Positions 24,080 to 33,300 of a stretch of 35,173 nt of DNA are shown here, one piece after another; within the stretch, counting starts at the first letter, position 1; each line of letters opens with the position of its first letter. A model generated the notes under the pieces. That model made no database searches. It was not told the DNA's origin and worked only from the letters and a program-made list of their open reading frames with translations. The position numbers and the translations under genes were made by a program. This stretch comes from Bacteroidia bacterium (GTDB lineage: Bacteria; Bacteroidota; Bacteroidia; Flavobacteriales; Flavobacteriaceae), in NCBI GenBank assembly GCA_030429455.1, contig JAUIFC010000019.1, positions 1-35,173 on the forward strand. Reading direction: 5' to 3'.

Positions 24080-25408
24080 ATGTTTGATAATTTAAGCGAT
24101 AAACTAGACAGTGCCTTACATTTATTAAAAGGTCATGGACAAATTACGGAGATTAATGTTGCGGAAACTCTTAAAGAAGTAAGGAGAGCACTTGTTGATG
24201 CCGATGTAAATTACAAAATTGCAAAGAGCTTTACAGATACTGTTAAGACAAAAGCCCTAGGACAAAATGTACTTAAAACTCTAAAGCCAGGAGAGTTGAT
24301 GGTCAAAATCGTTAAAGACGAATTGACCGAACTTATGGGTGGCGATGCCGCTGGAGTAGATCTTTCTGGAAACCCTAGTATCATATTGATGTCTGGTTTG
24401 CAAGGTAGTGGTAAAACTACGTTTTCTGGTAAACTAGCAAATTATCTAAAAAAGAAAAAATCTAAGAAACCATTATTGGTTGCTGGAGACGTATACAGAC
24501 CTGCGGCGATCGACCAACTTCATGTAGTTGGGGAGCAAATCGAAGTAGATGTTTTTTCCGACAAAGAAGAAAAAAATCCTGTTCTCATTGCAGAACGTGC
24601 TATTGCTCATGCTAAAGAAAACGGTCACAATGTCGTCATTATAGATACTGCGGGTCGATTGGCCATAGATGAAGTATTGATGAAAGAGATTTCTAGCATA
24701 AGAAGTGCTGTAAAACCTCAAGAAATCCTTTTTGTTGTCGATGCCATGACTGGACAAGATGCGGTGAATACAGCAAAAGCATTTAACGATGTTCTTGATT
24801 TTGACGGTGTTGTACTTACAAAATTAGACGGTGACACCAGAGGTGGTGCTGCCATTTCCATAAAATCTGTCGTAGACAAACCTCTCAAATTTATCGGTAC
24901 TGGCGAGAAAATGGATGCCATAGACATGTTCTATCCATCGCGTATGGCGGACAGAATTCTCGGCATGGGTGACGTTGTTTCTCTTGTAGAACGAGCTCAG
25001 GAACAATACGACGAGGAAGAAGCACGCAAAATGCAGAAGAAAATTGCCAAAGACAAATTTGGTTTTGACGACTTTCTAAAGCAAATTCAGCAGGTCAAAA
25101 AAATGGGAAATATTAAAGACCTTATGGGTATGATTCCTGGTGCTGGAAAAATGCTAAAAAATGTTGATATCGATGATGATGCCTTTAAAGGAATTGAAGC
25201 CATCATTAATTCTATGACACCTAAAGAAAGAGAAAATCCCAAACTTTTTAATGCAAGTAGAAAACGCCGTGTTGCAAAAGGCTCGGGCACAAGCGTCCAA
25301 GAGGTCAACCAGCTATTAAAACAATTTGCACAAATGAGTAAAATGATGAAAATGATGCAAGGTGGCGGAAGAGGAAAACTAATGCAGATGATGAATAACA
25401 TGAGATAA
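24080..25408 (+). CDS. ffh: Signal recognition particle GTPase Ffh
   Basis: A 442-residue SRP54-type GTPase that binds 4.5S RNA and signal sequences and delivers nascent membrane proteins to FtsY. The N domain begins MFDNLSDKLDSALHLLKGHG. The G domain has the P-loop GLQGSGKT (106-113), DTAGR (189-193) and TKLDGDTRGGAA. The C-terminal methionine-rich M domain runs from about residue 300 and ends in MMKMMQGGGRGKLMQMM. The ATG at 24080 is chosen over an in-frame GTG at 24059 because it gives the normal family N-terminus and leaves the -7 box outside the gene. Proteorhodopsin, an SRP client, lies upstream, but no regulatory link is evident. Confidence 0.96.
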   Translation: MFDNLSDKLDSALHLLKGHGQITEINVAETLKEVRRALVDADVNYKIAKSFTDTVKTKALGQNVLKTLKPGELMVKIVKDELTELMGGDAAGVDLSGNPSIILMSGLQGSGKTTFSGKLANYLKKKKSKKPLLVAGDVYRPAAIDQLHVVGEQIEVDVFSDKEEKNPVLIAERAIAHAKENGHNVVIIDTAGRLAIDEVLMKEISSIRSAVKPQEILFVVDAMTGQDAVNTAKAFNDVLDFDGVVLTKLDGDTRGGAAISIKSVVDKPLKFIGTGEKMDAIDMFYPSRMADRILGMGDVVSLVERAQEQYDEEEARKMQKKIAKDKFGFDDFLKQIQQVKKMGNIKDLMGMIPGAGKMLKNVDIDDDAFKGIEAIINSMTPKERENPKLFNASRKRRVAKGSGTSVQEVNQLLKQFAQMSKMMKMMQGGGRGKLMQMMNNMR

Positions 25409-25425
25409 TTCAGTCGCTGGCTTTT

Positions 25426-25463
25426 AGTCTTTAGCCATTAGTTTAATGTATGGCCTAAAGACT
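25426..25463. repeat. Imperfect inverted repeat between ffh and folD
   Basis: AGTCTTTAG-CCA (25426-25437) pairs with TGG-C-CTAAAGACT (25451-25463), 12 bp with one bulged base and a 13-nt loop, 18 nt after the ffh stop. It lacks a T run, so it is not a standard terminator. Nothing else is recognised in this 117-nt gap. Confidence 0.5.
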
Positions 25464-25525
25464 TAATTCTGATGACTATTTGTTCCACACTAATTACTAC
25501 CGAATAAAGACTAATAACAGAAAAA

Positions 25526-26413
25526 ATGATACTACTCGATGGCAAAAAGACAAGTCAGGATATAAAAAACGAAATAAAGGCTAAAGTTGATGTGATGAAA
25601 GCCAAAGGTGAAAAAGTCCCACATCTCGCAGCTATCTTGGTTGGAAATGATGGCGCGAGCCTCACTTATGTTGGTAGTAAAGTAAAAGCTTGTCAACAAG
25701 TCGGGTTCGAATCTACACTGATTAAAATGCCTAGCACGACAAGCGAGTTAGAGCTTCTTTCAAAAATCACAGAACTTAACGAAAATAATGACATTGATGG
25801 TTATATTGTTCAGTTGCCCTTACCTAAACAAATTAACACCAGAAGGGTACTGATGCAAGTAAATCCAGACAAAGATGTAGATGGGTTTCATCCTACTAAC
25901 TTTGGAAAAATGGCGCTTGACATGTCTAGTTTTATTCCAGCAACACCTTTCGGTATATTGGAACTCATAGAACGTTATGGCGTTGAGACAGATGGAAAAC
26001 ATACCGTCATAATTGGTCGCAGCCATATTGTAGGAAGACCGATGAGTATTCTTATGGGCAGGAAAGGGTTTCCAGGAAACTCCACTGTTACACTTACCCA
26101 TAGCCACACAAAAAACATTACTCAAATTACTTCGCAAGCAGATATCATCATTTCTGCATTAGGCGTTCCAAATTACCTCAAAGCTGAAATGGTCAAAGAC
26201 GATGCTGTGGTTATAGATGTAGGTATTACACGAGTACCAGATGAGACTAGACCAAGAGGTTATCGTATTACAGGAGATGTGGATTTCGAAAATGTATCCA
26301 AAAAGTGCTCTTTTATCACCCCAGTTCCAGGAGGTGTTGGACCAATGACCATTGCTATGTTACTTAAAAACACGCTTTTGGCTAGGGAACAGCATAAAAA
26401 CAAAACATACTAA
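25526..26413 (+). CDS. folD: Bifunctional methylene-THF dehydrogenase/methenyl-THF cyclohydrolase
   Basis: A 295-residue cytosolic enzyme that interconverts 5,10-methylene-, 5,10-methenyl- and 10-formyl-tetrahydrofolate with NADP. Catalytic and substrate motifs are present: LTYVGSKVKAC (Tyr48, Lys52), GYIVQLPLPKQI, DKDVDGFHPTN, and the nucleotide-binding loop GRSHIVGRPM. The C-terminal signature TPVPGGVGPMTIAML is intact. Its length is normal for FolD. It is separated from ffh by 117 nt and converges on the YkvA-like gene. Confidence 0.96.
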   Translation: MILLDGKKTSQDIKNEIKAKVDVMKAKGEKVPHLAAILVGNDGASLTYVGSKVKACQQVGFESTLIKMPSTTSELELLSKITELNENNDIDGYIVQLPLPKQINTRRVLMQVNPDKDVDGFHPTNFGKMALDMSSFIPATPFGILELIERYGVETDGKHTVIIGRSHIVGRPMSILMGRKGFPGNSTVTLTHSHTKNITQITSQADIIISALGVPNYLKAEMVKDDAVVIDVGITRVPDETRPRGYRITGDVDFENVSKKCSFITPVPGGVGPMTIAMLLKNTLLAREQHKNKTY

Positions 26414-26479
26414 ATTTTTAAACATAACCTTTATCACGAAGAGAAGAAGGAAAAGAATAGCTGCTGTTACAACTAAATA

Positions 26480-26875
26480 TCAATCTACAGATGCAACATC
26501 TTGAAATTGAGACGATTTCCACATTTTATAATCTTCAACATCTTTTTCTACTAAATTAGACAAGGCCATAAACACACTTAAATCGTCCACAAATCCAATA
26601 AATGGAAGAACATCAGGGACAATATCAAATGGATTAATAATGTATAAAAGCGCAAATGTTATTGCAGCAATCGATCGCCAAGGAATCGTGTTGTAACTGC
26701 CATTTTTATAGTTTTGAACAATTTCTAGAAGTAATTTAGCCTTATCTTTTTGTTTGGCAAAAACACTAAGACTTAATAATTTACGGAGTTTAGTTTTCTT
26801 TTTATTAAGTCGATTAATGTCGTCTTCATCTATTCCTTTCGACTGGTCTTCAATATAGTCTTTGTCAATTTTCAT
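26480..26875 (-). CDS. YkvA-family DUF1232 protein
   Basis: A 131-residue protein containing DUF1232: WRSIAAITFALLYIINPFDIVPDVLPFIGFVDD, a membrane hairpin with the conserved P-x-D-x-x-P-D motif and trailing Asp residues. The N-terminal half is basic and helical. A longer frame would start at 26911, inside the upstream gene; the ATG at 26875, seven bases after that gene's stop, is preferred. It is the last of a three-gene minus-strand run (VOC protein, AI-2E permease, DUF1232). The function is unknown. Confidence 0.85.
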   Translation of the reverse strand: MKIDKDYIEDQSKGIDEDDINRLNKKKTKLRKLLSLSVFAKQKDKAKLLLEIVQNYKNGSYNTIPWRSIAAITFALLYIINPFDIVPDVLPFIGFVDDLSVFMALSNLVEKDVEDYKMWKSSQFQDVASVD

Positions 26876-26882
26876 TATAGAG

Positions 26883-28010
26883 TTATTTACCATCAGATTT
26901 AGAAACATCATTTTCTAAAGGAATACTTTCATCGTCTTTAGCTTCATCTGATATATCTTTAGTATCTTGCTCTATACTATTTGTTACAAGATCTTCAACA
27001 TTATCATCTCCAAACTCTTTGTTATAAAGACTGACAATCAACAAAAACAAAGAAACGAGCAATGGACCAAAAATTAGACCAATAAAACCAAATACTGGAA
27101 TACCTACAATAACACCAACCAACGTTATTAATGGGTGTTCATCTGCCATTCGTTTGAGTACCAAAAGACGAATCAAATTGTCACTAGAACCAACCACCAC
27201 TACACCATATATTAAAATACCAATAGCTTCAAAAGTCATACCTTGTGAAAGGAGTATGATGACCACAGGCAGAATCCCTATGGCGGTTCCAACAAAAGGT
27301 ATTACGGAACCAACTGCCGTTATGACAAACCAAAAGAATGGATCTGGCACATTAAAAATCCAAAAACCAATTAATGCTATAATCCCTTGAAATAAAGCCA
27401 CTAATGGAATTCCGACAGCATTGGCTGTCACTTTCTTCTTAGCTTCGACACTTATTATTTTCAAATTACTTTTACCAATAGGAATAAAGTCTTTTAAAGA
27501 AGCCATCATCTGCTTCTCGCCAGTAAGCATAAAGTATAAAAGAAAATACATGATACTTAAAGAAATAAATGCATCGAAAGTTCCTAACGCTAAATTCTGG
27601 GCATTTTTGGATATAAAAACTGCAATGCTTGAAGTGTCAATTTCATCGGCAATATTGAAATCGATGTACTGCTCCAAATCTGCTATTTGAACTTTAGCTG
27701 CAGCTAAAAATGCTTCTGAATTCTTTACAGCCTCTCCTATTTTTGAGGTTAACATGATGATAACACCTGCTAATGGGATGACTATAATAAAGAAAGAAAG
27801 CACTAATATTAATGTTGCTGATAGTCCTTTTGGAAAACCCCAAGACGAAAATCTCTTCATTGTTCCACGGAAAATGACAAATAACGTAATGGCACCTAAA
27901 ATTCCTGAAAGGTAAGTTTTCAAGTTATCATATATTACCAATCCAATAATAACAATAACTGCAAGAAGAAAAACTTGCCTTATAACTTTTTGAGAAATAG
28001 CACCTTTCAT
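26883..28010 (-). CDS. AI-2E family transporter (PerM/TqsA-like)
   Basis: A 375-residue membrane protein with about eight predicted helices, in the order typical of UPF0118: two near the N-terminus (IRQVFLLAVIVIIGLVIYD; ILGAITLFVIFRG), one near 70-90, and the rest after the soluble segment at about 95-150. Conserved segments include VGSVIPFVGTAIGILPVVI and LVGVIVGIPVFGFIGLIFGPLL. The last 50 residues are an acidic tail. The family includes autoinducer-2 exporters and sodium/proton antiporters; the substrate is unknown here. It starts 2 nt after the VOC gene. Confidence 0.86.
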   Translation of the reverse strand: MKGAISQKVIRQVFLLAVIVIIGLVIYDNLKTYLSGILGAITLFVIFRGTMKRFSSWGFPKGLSATLILVLSFFIIVIPLAGVIIMLTSKIGEAVKNSEAFLAAAKVQIADLEQYIDFNIADEIDTSSIAVFISKNAQNLALGTFDAFISLSIMYFLLYFMLTGEKQMMASLKDFIPIGKSNLKIISVEAKKKVTANAVGIPLVALFQGIIALIGFWIFNVPDPFFWFVITAVGSVIPFVGTAIGILPVVIILLSQGMTFEAIGILIYGVVVVGSSDNLIRLLVLKRMADEHPLITLVGVIVGIPVFGFIGLIFGPLLVSLFLLIVSLYNKEFGDDNVEDLVTNSIEQDTKDISDEAKDDESIPLENDVSKSDGK

Positions 28011-28012
28011 GT

Positions 28013-28432
28013 TTAACTCTTAAATATTTGCTCTGTGTCTTTGAAAGCTTTGAACTCTAAGGCATTTCCTGAAGGATCGTAAAAGAACATTGTCGCTTGT
28101 TCTCCTACTTTACCTTCAAATCGAATGTAAGGCTCTATCTCGAATTGAATGCCATAGGACTTCATTCGTTCAGAAAACCTCCAAAATTGTTCCCATTCTA
28201 ATACCGCTCCAAAATGAGGCACGGGCACATCTTGCTTATCCACCGAATTAAAATGATTTTGAGGCAAATAATCATCCACTTGATGTATGACAAATTGATG
28301 TCCAAAAAAATTAAAATCTACCCATTTCTGGCTACTTCTCCCCACTTCCAAACCCAAAATCTCATGGTAAAAATGCCTAGATTCCGCTAAATCTTTTACC
28401 GGAACTGCTAAGTGGAAAATTGGTTTAAACAT
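28013..28432 (-). CDS. VOC-superfamily (glyoxalase-fold) protein
   Basis: A 139-residue cytosolic protein with two beta-alpha-beta-beta-beta modules. It begins with the usual [27 protein letters not shown] (given here in outline) and ends with [18 protein letters not shown]. His7, the HFGAVLE segment and the Glu of ALEF are plausible metal ligands. The superfamily includes glyoxalase I, extradiol dioxygenases and fosfomycin-resistance proteins; this member cannot be placed. It is the first gene of the run with the AI-2E family permease. Confidence 0.82.
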   Translation of the reverse strand: MFKPIFHLAVPVKDLAESRHFYHEILGLEVGRSSQKWVDFNFFGHQFVIHQVDDYLPQNHFNSVDKQDVPVPHFGAVLEWEQFWRFSERMKSYGIQFEIEPYIRFEGKVGEQATMFFYDPSGNALEFKAFKDTEQIFKS

Positions 28433-28550
28433 TTGAATGATTTTATGATAAAAGTAACCCTATTGCATTTTAAGTGATTGAATACACCTTATAGTTCAAA
28501 ATGGTATTAATTTTAAGTTATACGATTTCAAAAAGAATTGAAAATCAATT

Positions 28551-29408
28551 TTAAACTCTAACTTCTTGGTTTAGAATCAAATCGACATAAAGATTTATCT
28601 TGTCTTTTAATTCTCTTCTTGGAACGATAAAATCTAAGAAACCATGTTCTTGTACAAATTCTGCAGTTTGAAATCCTTCAGGCAAATCTTTTCCTGTAGT
28701 ATCTTTAACAACTCTTGGACCAGCAAAACCAATTAAAGCTCCAGGCTCAGCAATGTTTATATCGCCCAACATGGCGAAAGATGCTGTTGTTCCGCCTGTT
28801 GTTGGATCTGTACATAACGAAATGTATGGGATTTTTGCCTTAGACAACAGACTTAACTTTCCTGAAGTTTTAGCCAGTTGCATTAGAGATAAACCTGCTT
28901 CCATCATTCTTGCTCCACCTGATTTTGAAATAATAACTAGTGGTATTTTATTTCTAATCGCATAATCTATGGACCTTGCAATTTTCTCTCCCATCACAGA
29001 TCCCATAGAACCTCCAATAAATTTAAAGTCCATTGCACAAACAATTATTTTTTTTCCTTTAGATTCTCCAACCGCTGTTCTTATGGCATCTTTTAATCCT
29101 GTTTTGGTTTGTGCTTGCTTTAATCGATCAACATATTTTTTGGAGTCCTCAAATTTAAGTGGATCTTTAGACGAGAGATTTTTGTACAACTCTTTATAAT
29201 TGTCATCATCGAAAATAATTTCAAAATACTCTTTGCTTCCAATCCTTACATGGTAACCATCTTCTGGACTAACATAAAAATTTTTCGTCAATTGATCAGA
29301 ATCGACTATTTTACCAGTAGGCGATTTATACCACAAGCCTTTTGGAACGTCTTTTTTTTCCTCCGTTGGTGTCTGTATTCCTTTCTTTTTTCTTCTAAAC
29401 CAAGCCAT
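28551..29408 (-). CDS. accD: Acetyl-CoA carboxylase carboxyltransferase beta subunit without zinc ribbon cysteines
   Basis: A 285-residue subunit that with AccA transfers carboxyl from biotin to acetyl-CoA, the committed step of fatty-acid synthesis. The crotonase-like core is intact: [27 protein letters not shown], and [16 protein letters not shown]. In E. coli AccD the N-terminus has a four-cysteine zinc ribbon (C-x2-C ... C-x2-C); here the matching positions are Ser29, Gly32, Ser47 and Asp50 in [10 protein letters not shown] and [12 protein letters not shown]. Sequence around these sites is otherwise kept, so the fold may persist without metal. It lies downstream of fbaA with a 107-nt gap. 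Confidence 0.95.
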   Translation of the reverse strand: MAWFRRKKKGIQTPTEEKKDVPKGLWYKSPTGKIVDSDQLTKNFYVSPEDGYHVRIGSKEYFEIIFDDDNYKELYKNLSSKDPLKFEDSKKYVDRLKQAQTKTGLKDAIRTAVGESKGKKIIVCAMDFKFIGGSMGSVMGEKIARSIDYAIRNKIPLVIISKSGGARMMEAGLSLMQLAKTSGKLSLLSKAKIPYISLCTDPTTGGTTASFAMLGDINIAEPGALIGFAGPRVVKDTTGKDLPEGFQTAEFVQEHGFLDFIVPRRELKDKINLYVDLILNQEVRV

Positions 29409-29438
29409 TATTTAATTTTAAGCATTAATTATCCTACA

Positions 29439-29462
29439 CTTAGCAATTAGCAATAAGCTAAG
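29439..29462. repeat. Small inverted and direct repeats between fbaA and accD
   Basis: CTTAGC (29439-29444) and GCTAAG (29457-29462) are complementary around 12 bases, and TTAGCAA occurs twice in tandem within (29440-29453). No T run follows on either strand, so a terminator is unlikely; a weak attenuator or chance in AT-rich DNA are both possible. Confidence 0.35.
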
Positions 29463-29515
29463 ATATAAAATATTTAAAACCGTGTTTGAGATTTTAAAAA
29501 TTTAACTTTTAAAAA

Positions 29516-30583
29516 CTACAAAACATTTACATTGTTAAGGTCTTCAAAAGCTTGTTTAAGTCGTTCTACAAAAGTAACTTCTGCTTCTCTTAACCATTTT
29601 CTAGGGTCGTAGTGCTTTTTGTTAGGAACGTCATCACCTTCTGGATTGCCAATTTGAGTTTTTAGGTAATCTGCCTTAGAGGTCATATAGTCTCTGATTC
29701 CTGCCATAAATGCAAATTGAAGATCGGTATCGATATTCATTTTTACAACGCCATATCCAATAGCTTCTCTGATTTCTTCGACTGTAGAACCGCTACCGCC
29801 ATGGAATACAAAATCGATATGATTATGCTCTACACCATATTTTTCAGTCACATACTCTTGAGAATTTTTTAATATTTTTGGAGTAAGCTTTACATTACCT
29901 GGCTTATAAACACCATGTACATTTCCAAAAGCTGCAGCAATGGTAAATTGATCACTCACTTTGCTTAATTCCTCATAAGCATAAGCAACTTCCTCCGGTT
30001 GAGTATAAAGTTTAGATGCATCGACATCTGTGTTGTCAACACCGTCTTCTTCACCACCTGTAACACCTAATTCGATTTCTAGAGTCATGTCCATTTTGCT
30101 CATTCGGGCAAGGTATTGCTTACAGATTTCAATATTTTCTTCAATTGGCTCTTCTGATAAATCTATCATATGAGAACTGAATAAAGGTTTCCCATGAATT
30201 TTGTAAAACTTTTCGCCTTCATCCAAAAGTCCATCTATCCATGGTAAAAGTTTTTTTGCGCAGTGGTCTGTATGCAAAATAACTGTTGCTCCGTAAGCCT
30301 CAGCAATATCGTGAACATGTTTTGCTCCGGTTGCAGCACCAAGAACTGCTGCTCTTTGGTTTTCGTTGGATAAGCCTTTACCTGCATTAAATTGTGCTCC
30401 TCCATTAGAGAACTGAACAATTACTGGCGAGTTTAAGGCTGCTGCAGTTTCTAAAACTCCATTTATAGTATTACTTCCAACAACATTTACGCCTGGCAAA
30501 GCGTAACCGTTTGCTTTGGCGTGGTTGAATATTTCTTGAACTTGTCTTCCTGTGGCAACTCCTGGTTTGATGTTATGACTCAT
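29516..30583 (-). CDS. fbaA: Class II fructose-1,6-bisphosphate aldolase
   Basis: A 355-residue zinc-dependent aldolase that cleaves fructose-1,6-bisphosphate to glyceraldehyde-3-phosphate and dihydroxyacetone phosphate. The signature VILHTDHCAKKLLPWIDGLL contains catalytic Asp106 and zinc ligand His107; LEIELGVTGGEEDGVDN and FHGGSGST (phosphate binding) are also present. Similarity to the E. coli class IIA enzyme is strong along its length. The upstream gap (30584-30763) contains no clear promoter or hairpin. Confidence 0.96.
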   Translation of the reverse strand: MSHNIKPGVATGRQVQEIFNHAKANGYALPGVNVVGSNTINGVLETAAALNSPVIVQFSNGGAQFNAGKGLSNENQRAAVLGAATGAKHVHDIAEAYGATVILHTDHCAKKLLPWIDGLLDEGEKFYKIHGKPLFSSHMIDLSEEPIEENIEICKQYLARMSKMDMTLEIELGVTGGEEDGVDNTDVDASKLYTQPEEVAYAYEELSKVSDQFTIAAAFGNVHGVYKPGNVKLTPKILKNSQEYVTEKYGVEHNHIDFVFHGGSGSTVEEIREAIGYGVVKMNIDTDLQFAFMAGIRDYMTSKADYLKTQIGNPEGDDVPNKKHYDPRKWLREAEVTFVERLKQAFEDLNNVNVL

Positions 30584-30763
30584 AGCTGAATTATTTTAAA
30601 TTTTGAATGTGTAAAATTAAGAATATTTTAAAGATTTGAATAACACTATTTAGATTAAAATCAAATTGATAATTGAGCATAATCATATTAAAGCATATTC
30701 CGTCATTAAAATTTTATAACGATTTATAATTGGTGGAAAAAAGCTATACTTTAACTAAAAAAA

Positions 30764-31834
30764 TTAATCAAAATAGCTGAAACTTTGTCCATGTTTAATC
30801 TCCAATAATGTATTGTAAATTAAATCTATTACTCCATTGACATCATCTTGATGCACCATTTCGACTGTCGTATGCATATAACGTAAGGGCAGCGAAATCA
30901 AGGCAGAAGCTACACCTCCATTGCTGTATGCAAATGCATCTGTGTCCGTTCCTGTTATTCTGCTGGACGCTAGACGCTGAAATGCAATATCATGCTTCTC
31001 TGCCGTTGCAATCAACAATTCACGCAAGTTGTTTTGAACCGCTGGCGCATAACTTATTACCGGTCCAGCCCCAATTTTAGTATGCCCTTCTTTCTTTTTA
31101 TTTATCATTGGAGTCGTTGTGTCATGGCACACATCTGTTACAATAGCCACATTTGGCTTAATGGTTTGTGTGATCATTTCAGCGCCACGTAAGCCTATTT
31201 CTTCTTGTACAGAATTGGTAATGTAAAGCCCGAATGGCAATTCAATATTGTTTTCTTTCAGCTTTTTTGCCACTTCTGCAATCATAAACCCACCTATTCG
31301 ATTATCTAAAGCTCTACAAACAAATTTATTTTCGTTTAAGACAAAAAATTCATCAGGATATGTAATCACGCAACCCACATGAACGCCGAGCTTCTCTACG
31401 TCTTCCTTTGTAGAACAACCTACATCGATGCAAATGTTATCCAACTGTGGTGATTGTTCTTTGGCTCTGTCTCTTGTATGAATTGCTGGCCAGCCGAAAA
31501 CGCCTTGTACAATTCCATTTTTGGTATGAATATTCACGCGCTTGGAAGCCGCAATTTGATGGTCGCTACCACCATTTCTAATGACATATATTAAGCCGTC
31601 ATCTGTAATATAATTCACATACCATGAGATTTCATCTGCATGACCTTCTATAACTACTTTATAATCAGATTCTGGGTTGATGACTCCTACTGCAGTGCCG
31701 TAAATATCTGTAATAAAATCGTCGACATAAGGCTTTAAATACTCCATCCATATTTTCTGTCCTTTAGATTCATAACCTGTCGGTGAGGCATTGTTCAGAT
31801 AGTTTTCTAAAAATGCCATTGAATTTTTGTCCAT
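30764..31834 (-). CDS. M42-family metallo-aminopeptidase
   Basis: A 356-residue cytosolic peptidase of the M42 (glutamyl/tetrahedral aminopeptidase) family with a two-metal site: His65 and Asp67 in VIEGHADEIS, Asp177 in CRALDNRIGG, Glu211/Glu212 in SVQEEIGLRGA, Asp234 in VTDVCHD, and His321 in RYMHTTVEMVHQ. All expected catalytic and metal residues are present. Such enzymes remove N-terminal residues from short peptides, usually as dodecamers. It diverges from the DUF4294 gene across 97 bp. Confidence 0.93.
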   Translation of the reverse strand: MDKNSMAFLENYLNNASPTGYESKGQKIWMEYLKPYVDDFITDIYGTAVGVINPESDYKVVIEGHADEISWYVNYITDDGLIYVIRNGGSDHQIAASKRVNIHTKNGIVQGVFGWPAIHTRDRAKEQSPQLDNICIDVGCSTKEDVEKLGVHVGCVITYPDEFFVLNENKFVCRALDNRIGGFMIAEVAKKLKENNIELPFGLYITNSVQEEIGLRGAEMITQTIKPNVAIVTDVCHDTTTPMINKKKEGHTKIGAGPVISYAPAVQNNLRELLIATAEKHDIAFQRLASSRITGTDTDAFAYSNGGVASALISLPLRYMHTTVEMVHQDDVNGVIDLIYNTLLEIKHGQSFSYFD

Positions 31835-31897
31835 AGTATTATTGTTTTAGAAAAGCTAAATTAGCACAAAAAAACATCAAAAGATTAGCTTCATACG

Positions 31898-31905
31898 TAT
31901 TTTTG
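31898..31905 (+). promoter_or_regulatory. -7 element for the DUF4294 gene
   Basis: TATTTTTG matches TAnnTTTG and lies 26 nt before the ATG at 31932. No spaced -33 TTG is visible. Confidence 0.4.
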
Positions 31906-31931
31906 GAATAATTTTTGGTAGTAGAAGAGTC

Positions 31932-32648
31932 ATGAAAAAAGAATTTCTCTTGTCGGCTTTTGTACTCCTTTTAAGTGTGAAAGGTATTGGTCAAAATCAG
32001 CAGAATAAGCCTATACAGAAAATCAAAAAAGAAACGCCTAAAAAAATGATGCTTATTGAACACGACAGTGTTATAGTGAGCGAAATAGAACTTGACGAAG
32101 TCATTGTATTACAAAAACTTAGATTCAAAAACAAAAAGGATTTAAGAAAATACCTTATTTTAAAGAGAAAAACCAAAAAGGTCTGGCCTTATGCTGTCTT
32201 AGCTGCTGAACGTTTAGAAAAACTAAACGAAAGACTTGAGCAGTTAGACTCCCAAAGAAAGAAAAAAAAATATACCAAAAAGATTCAAAAATATATTGAA
32301 GGCGAGTTCACAGACAAACTTAAAAAAATGACTAGAACCGAAGGTCAAATTCTGGTCAAACTAATGTATAGGCAAACAGGCATGACCACTTTCGATTTGG
32401 TAAAAGATTTAAGAAGTGGCTGGAAAGCGTTTTGGTATAATGCTACTGCAAATATGTTTGACATTTCGCTTAAAGAAAAGTACGATCCTTATAATGTGGA
32501 AGAAGACTATCTTATCGAAGATATTTTGCTAAGAGCTTTTAAAGACAATGCGCTGAAAAAACAAAAATCGGCCATTGAGATAGATTATTTGGACCTCGTA
32601 GAGCACTGGCTAAACCATAAACCTAAAGAAATAGCAACTAAGTCTTAG
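31932..32648 (+). CDS. DUF4294-family exported protein
   Basis: A 238-residue protein with a signal peptide (residues 1-20, ending GIGQ). The DUF4294 core is recognised by LDEVIVLQKLRFKNKKDLRKY followed by KKVWPYAVLAAERLEKLNERL, a helical, very basic segment, and EGQILVKLMYRQTGMTTFDLV. The family is restricted largely to Bacteroidetes and lacks a known function. It is divergent from the M42 peptidase. Its last 11 bp overlap the convergent DUF4442 gene. Confidence 0.84.
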   Translation: MKKEFLLSAFVLLLSVKGIGQNQQNKPIQKIKKETPKKMMLIEHDSVIVSEIELDEVIVLQKLRFKNKKDLRKYLILKRKTKKVWPYAVLAAERLEKLNERLEQLDSQRKKKKYTKKIQKYIEGEFTDKLKKMTRTEGQILVKLMYRQTGMTTFDLVKDLRSGWKAFWYNATANMFDISLKEKYDPYNVEEDYLIEDILLRAFKDNALKKQKSAIEIDYLDLVEHWLNHKPKEIATKS

Positions 32649-33093
32649 GCTTGACGCTCCATGTAAACACAAACTTGGATACAACAACGCCGTCTTGATT
32701 TTTAGCTATGACATGCATGTCCAGAGTTTTACCTGTATTTTCGGAAATACTGGATTTTATGACATCCGAAATCAACTTGCCATCTTCACAAAAGAAATGT
32801 ATTCTTCCTGTAGCTTTTTTGTAATATTCCGAACTGGTCTTTACCACCAACATCGATACTTTTGTATTACTTTCTTTAATGCTCTTCATCACTAGAGCGC
32901 CTGTGCTTAATTCCGCTGCCATGTTCTGTACGGCAAAATACATGCTATTAAATGGATTTTGATTTATCCACCTGTGCTTAACGGATACGTTACATTCTGT
33001 ATGGGAAATAGACTTCAACCGAACACCGCAAAACCATGCTGAAGGAAGTTTTAACAGTAAAAAAGTATTGATACTCGACGGAGATATTTTCAT
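32638..33093 (-). CDS. DUF4442 hotdog-fold (thioesterase-like) protein
   Basis: A 151-residue cytosolic protein. The pattern LKLPSAWFCGVRLKSI, then HRWINQNPFNSMYFAVQNMAAELSTG, is typical of DUF4442, a hotdog-fold family related to acyl-CoA thioesterases. The Asn/Gln and Glu residues in this helix are the likely active-site positions. The substrate is unknown. It converges on the DUF4294 gene with an 11-bp overlap. Confidence 0.8.
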   Translation of the reverse strand: MKISPSSINTFLLLKLPSAWFCGVRLKSISHTECNVSVKHRWINQNPFNSMYFAVQNMAAELSTGALVMKSIKESNTKVSMLVVKTSSEYYKKATGRIHFFCEDGKLISDVIKSSISENTGKTLDMHVIAKNQDGVVVSKFVFTWSVKPKT

Positions 33094-33229
33094 TTTAAAT
33101 TTTTTACAAAACTAGCATTATTACGATGATAATCAAACTTTTAACTTCATATTAAAGCTGAAATAATTGGACAATCACAAAACCTTGAAGTGTTAATTAT
33201 TTGTTAATTTATACTACTATGCATAACAA

Positions 33230-33259
33230 AGTACATTTTAATAGACATATCTTTGTACT
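33230..33259. repeat. Inverted repeat over the padR promoter
   Basis: AGTACA (33230-33235) and TGTACT (33254-33259) are complementary, 18 bp apart, and the right arm overlaps the -7 box. This position suits an autoregulatory PadR operator, but the arms are short and the known PadR operator pattern (ATGT/ACAT) is not matched. Confidence 0.35.
33248..33255 (+). promoter_or_regulatory. -7 element for the padR-pspC operon
   Basis: TATCTTTG matches TAnnTTTG exactly, 45 nt before the padR ATG. No spaced -33 TTG is visible. A 13-codon frame (33279-33320, MKTKKLNNEFRKY) begins downstream and overlaps the padR start. Confidence 0.45.
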
Positions 33260-33300
33260 AGATATTACTATATCAACTATGAAAACGAAAAAATTGAACA

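Noticed and set aside
26876-26911. Longer start for the DUF1232 gene
   Set aside because: It would overlap the end of the permease gene; ATG 26875 lies seven bases after that stop, the usual operon spacing.
28536-28550. AATTG/CAATT hairpin directly behind accD
   Set aside because: Only five weak base pairs in AT-rich DNA; the T run on the minus strand is suggestive, but the stem is too unstable to call a terminator.
33094-33229. Possible -33 TTG elements upstream of padR (for example 33201-33203)
   Set aside because: The distance to the -7 box at 33248 is 44 bp, far beyond the allowed spacer.
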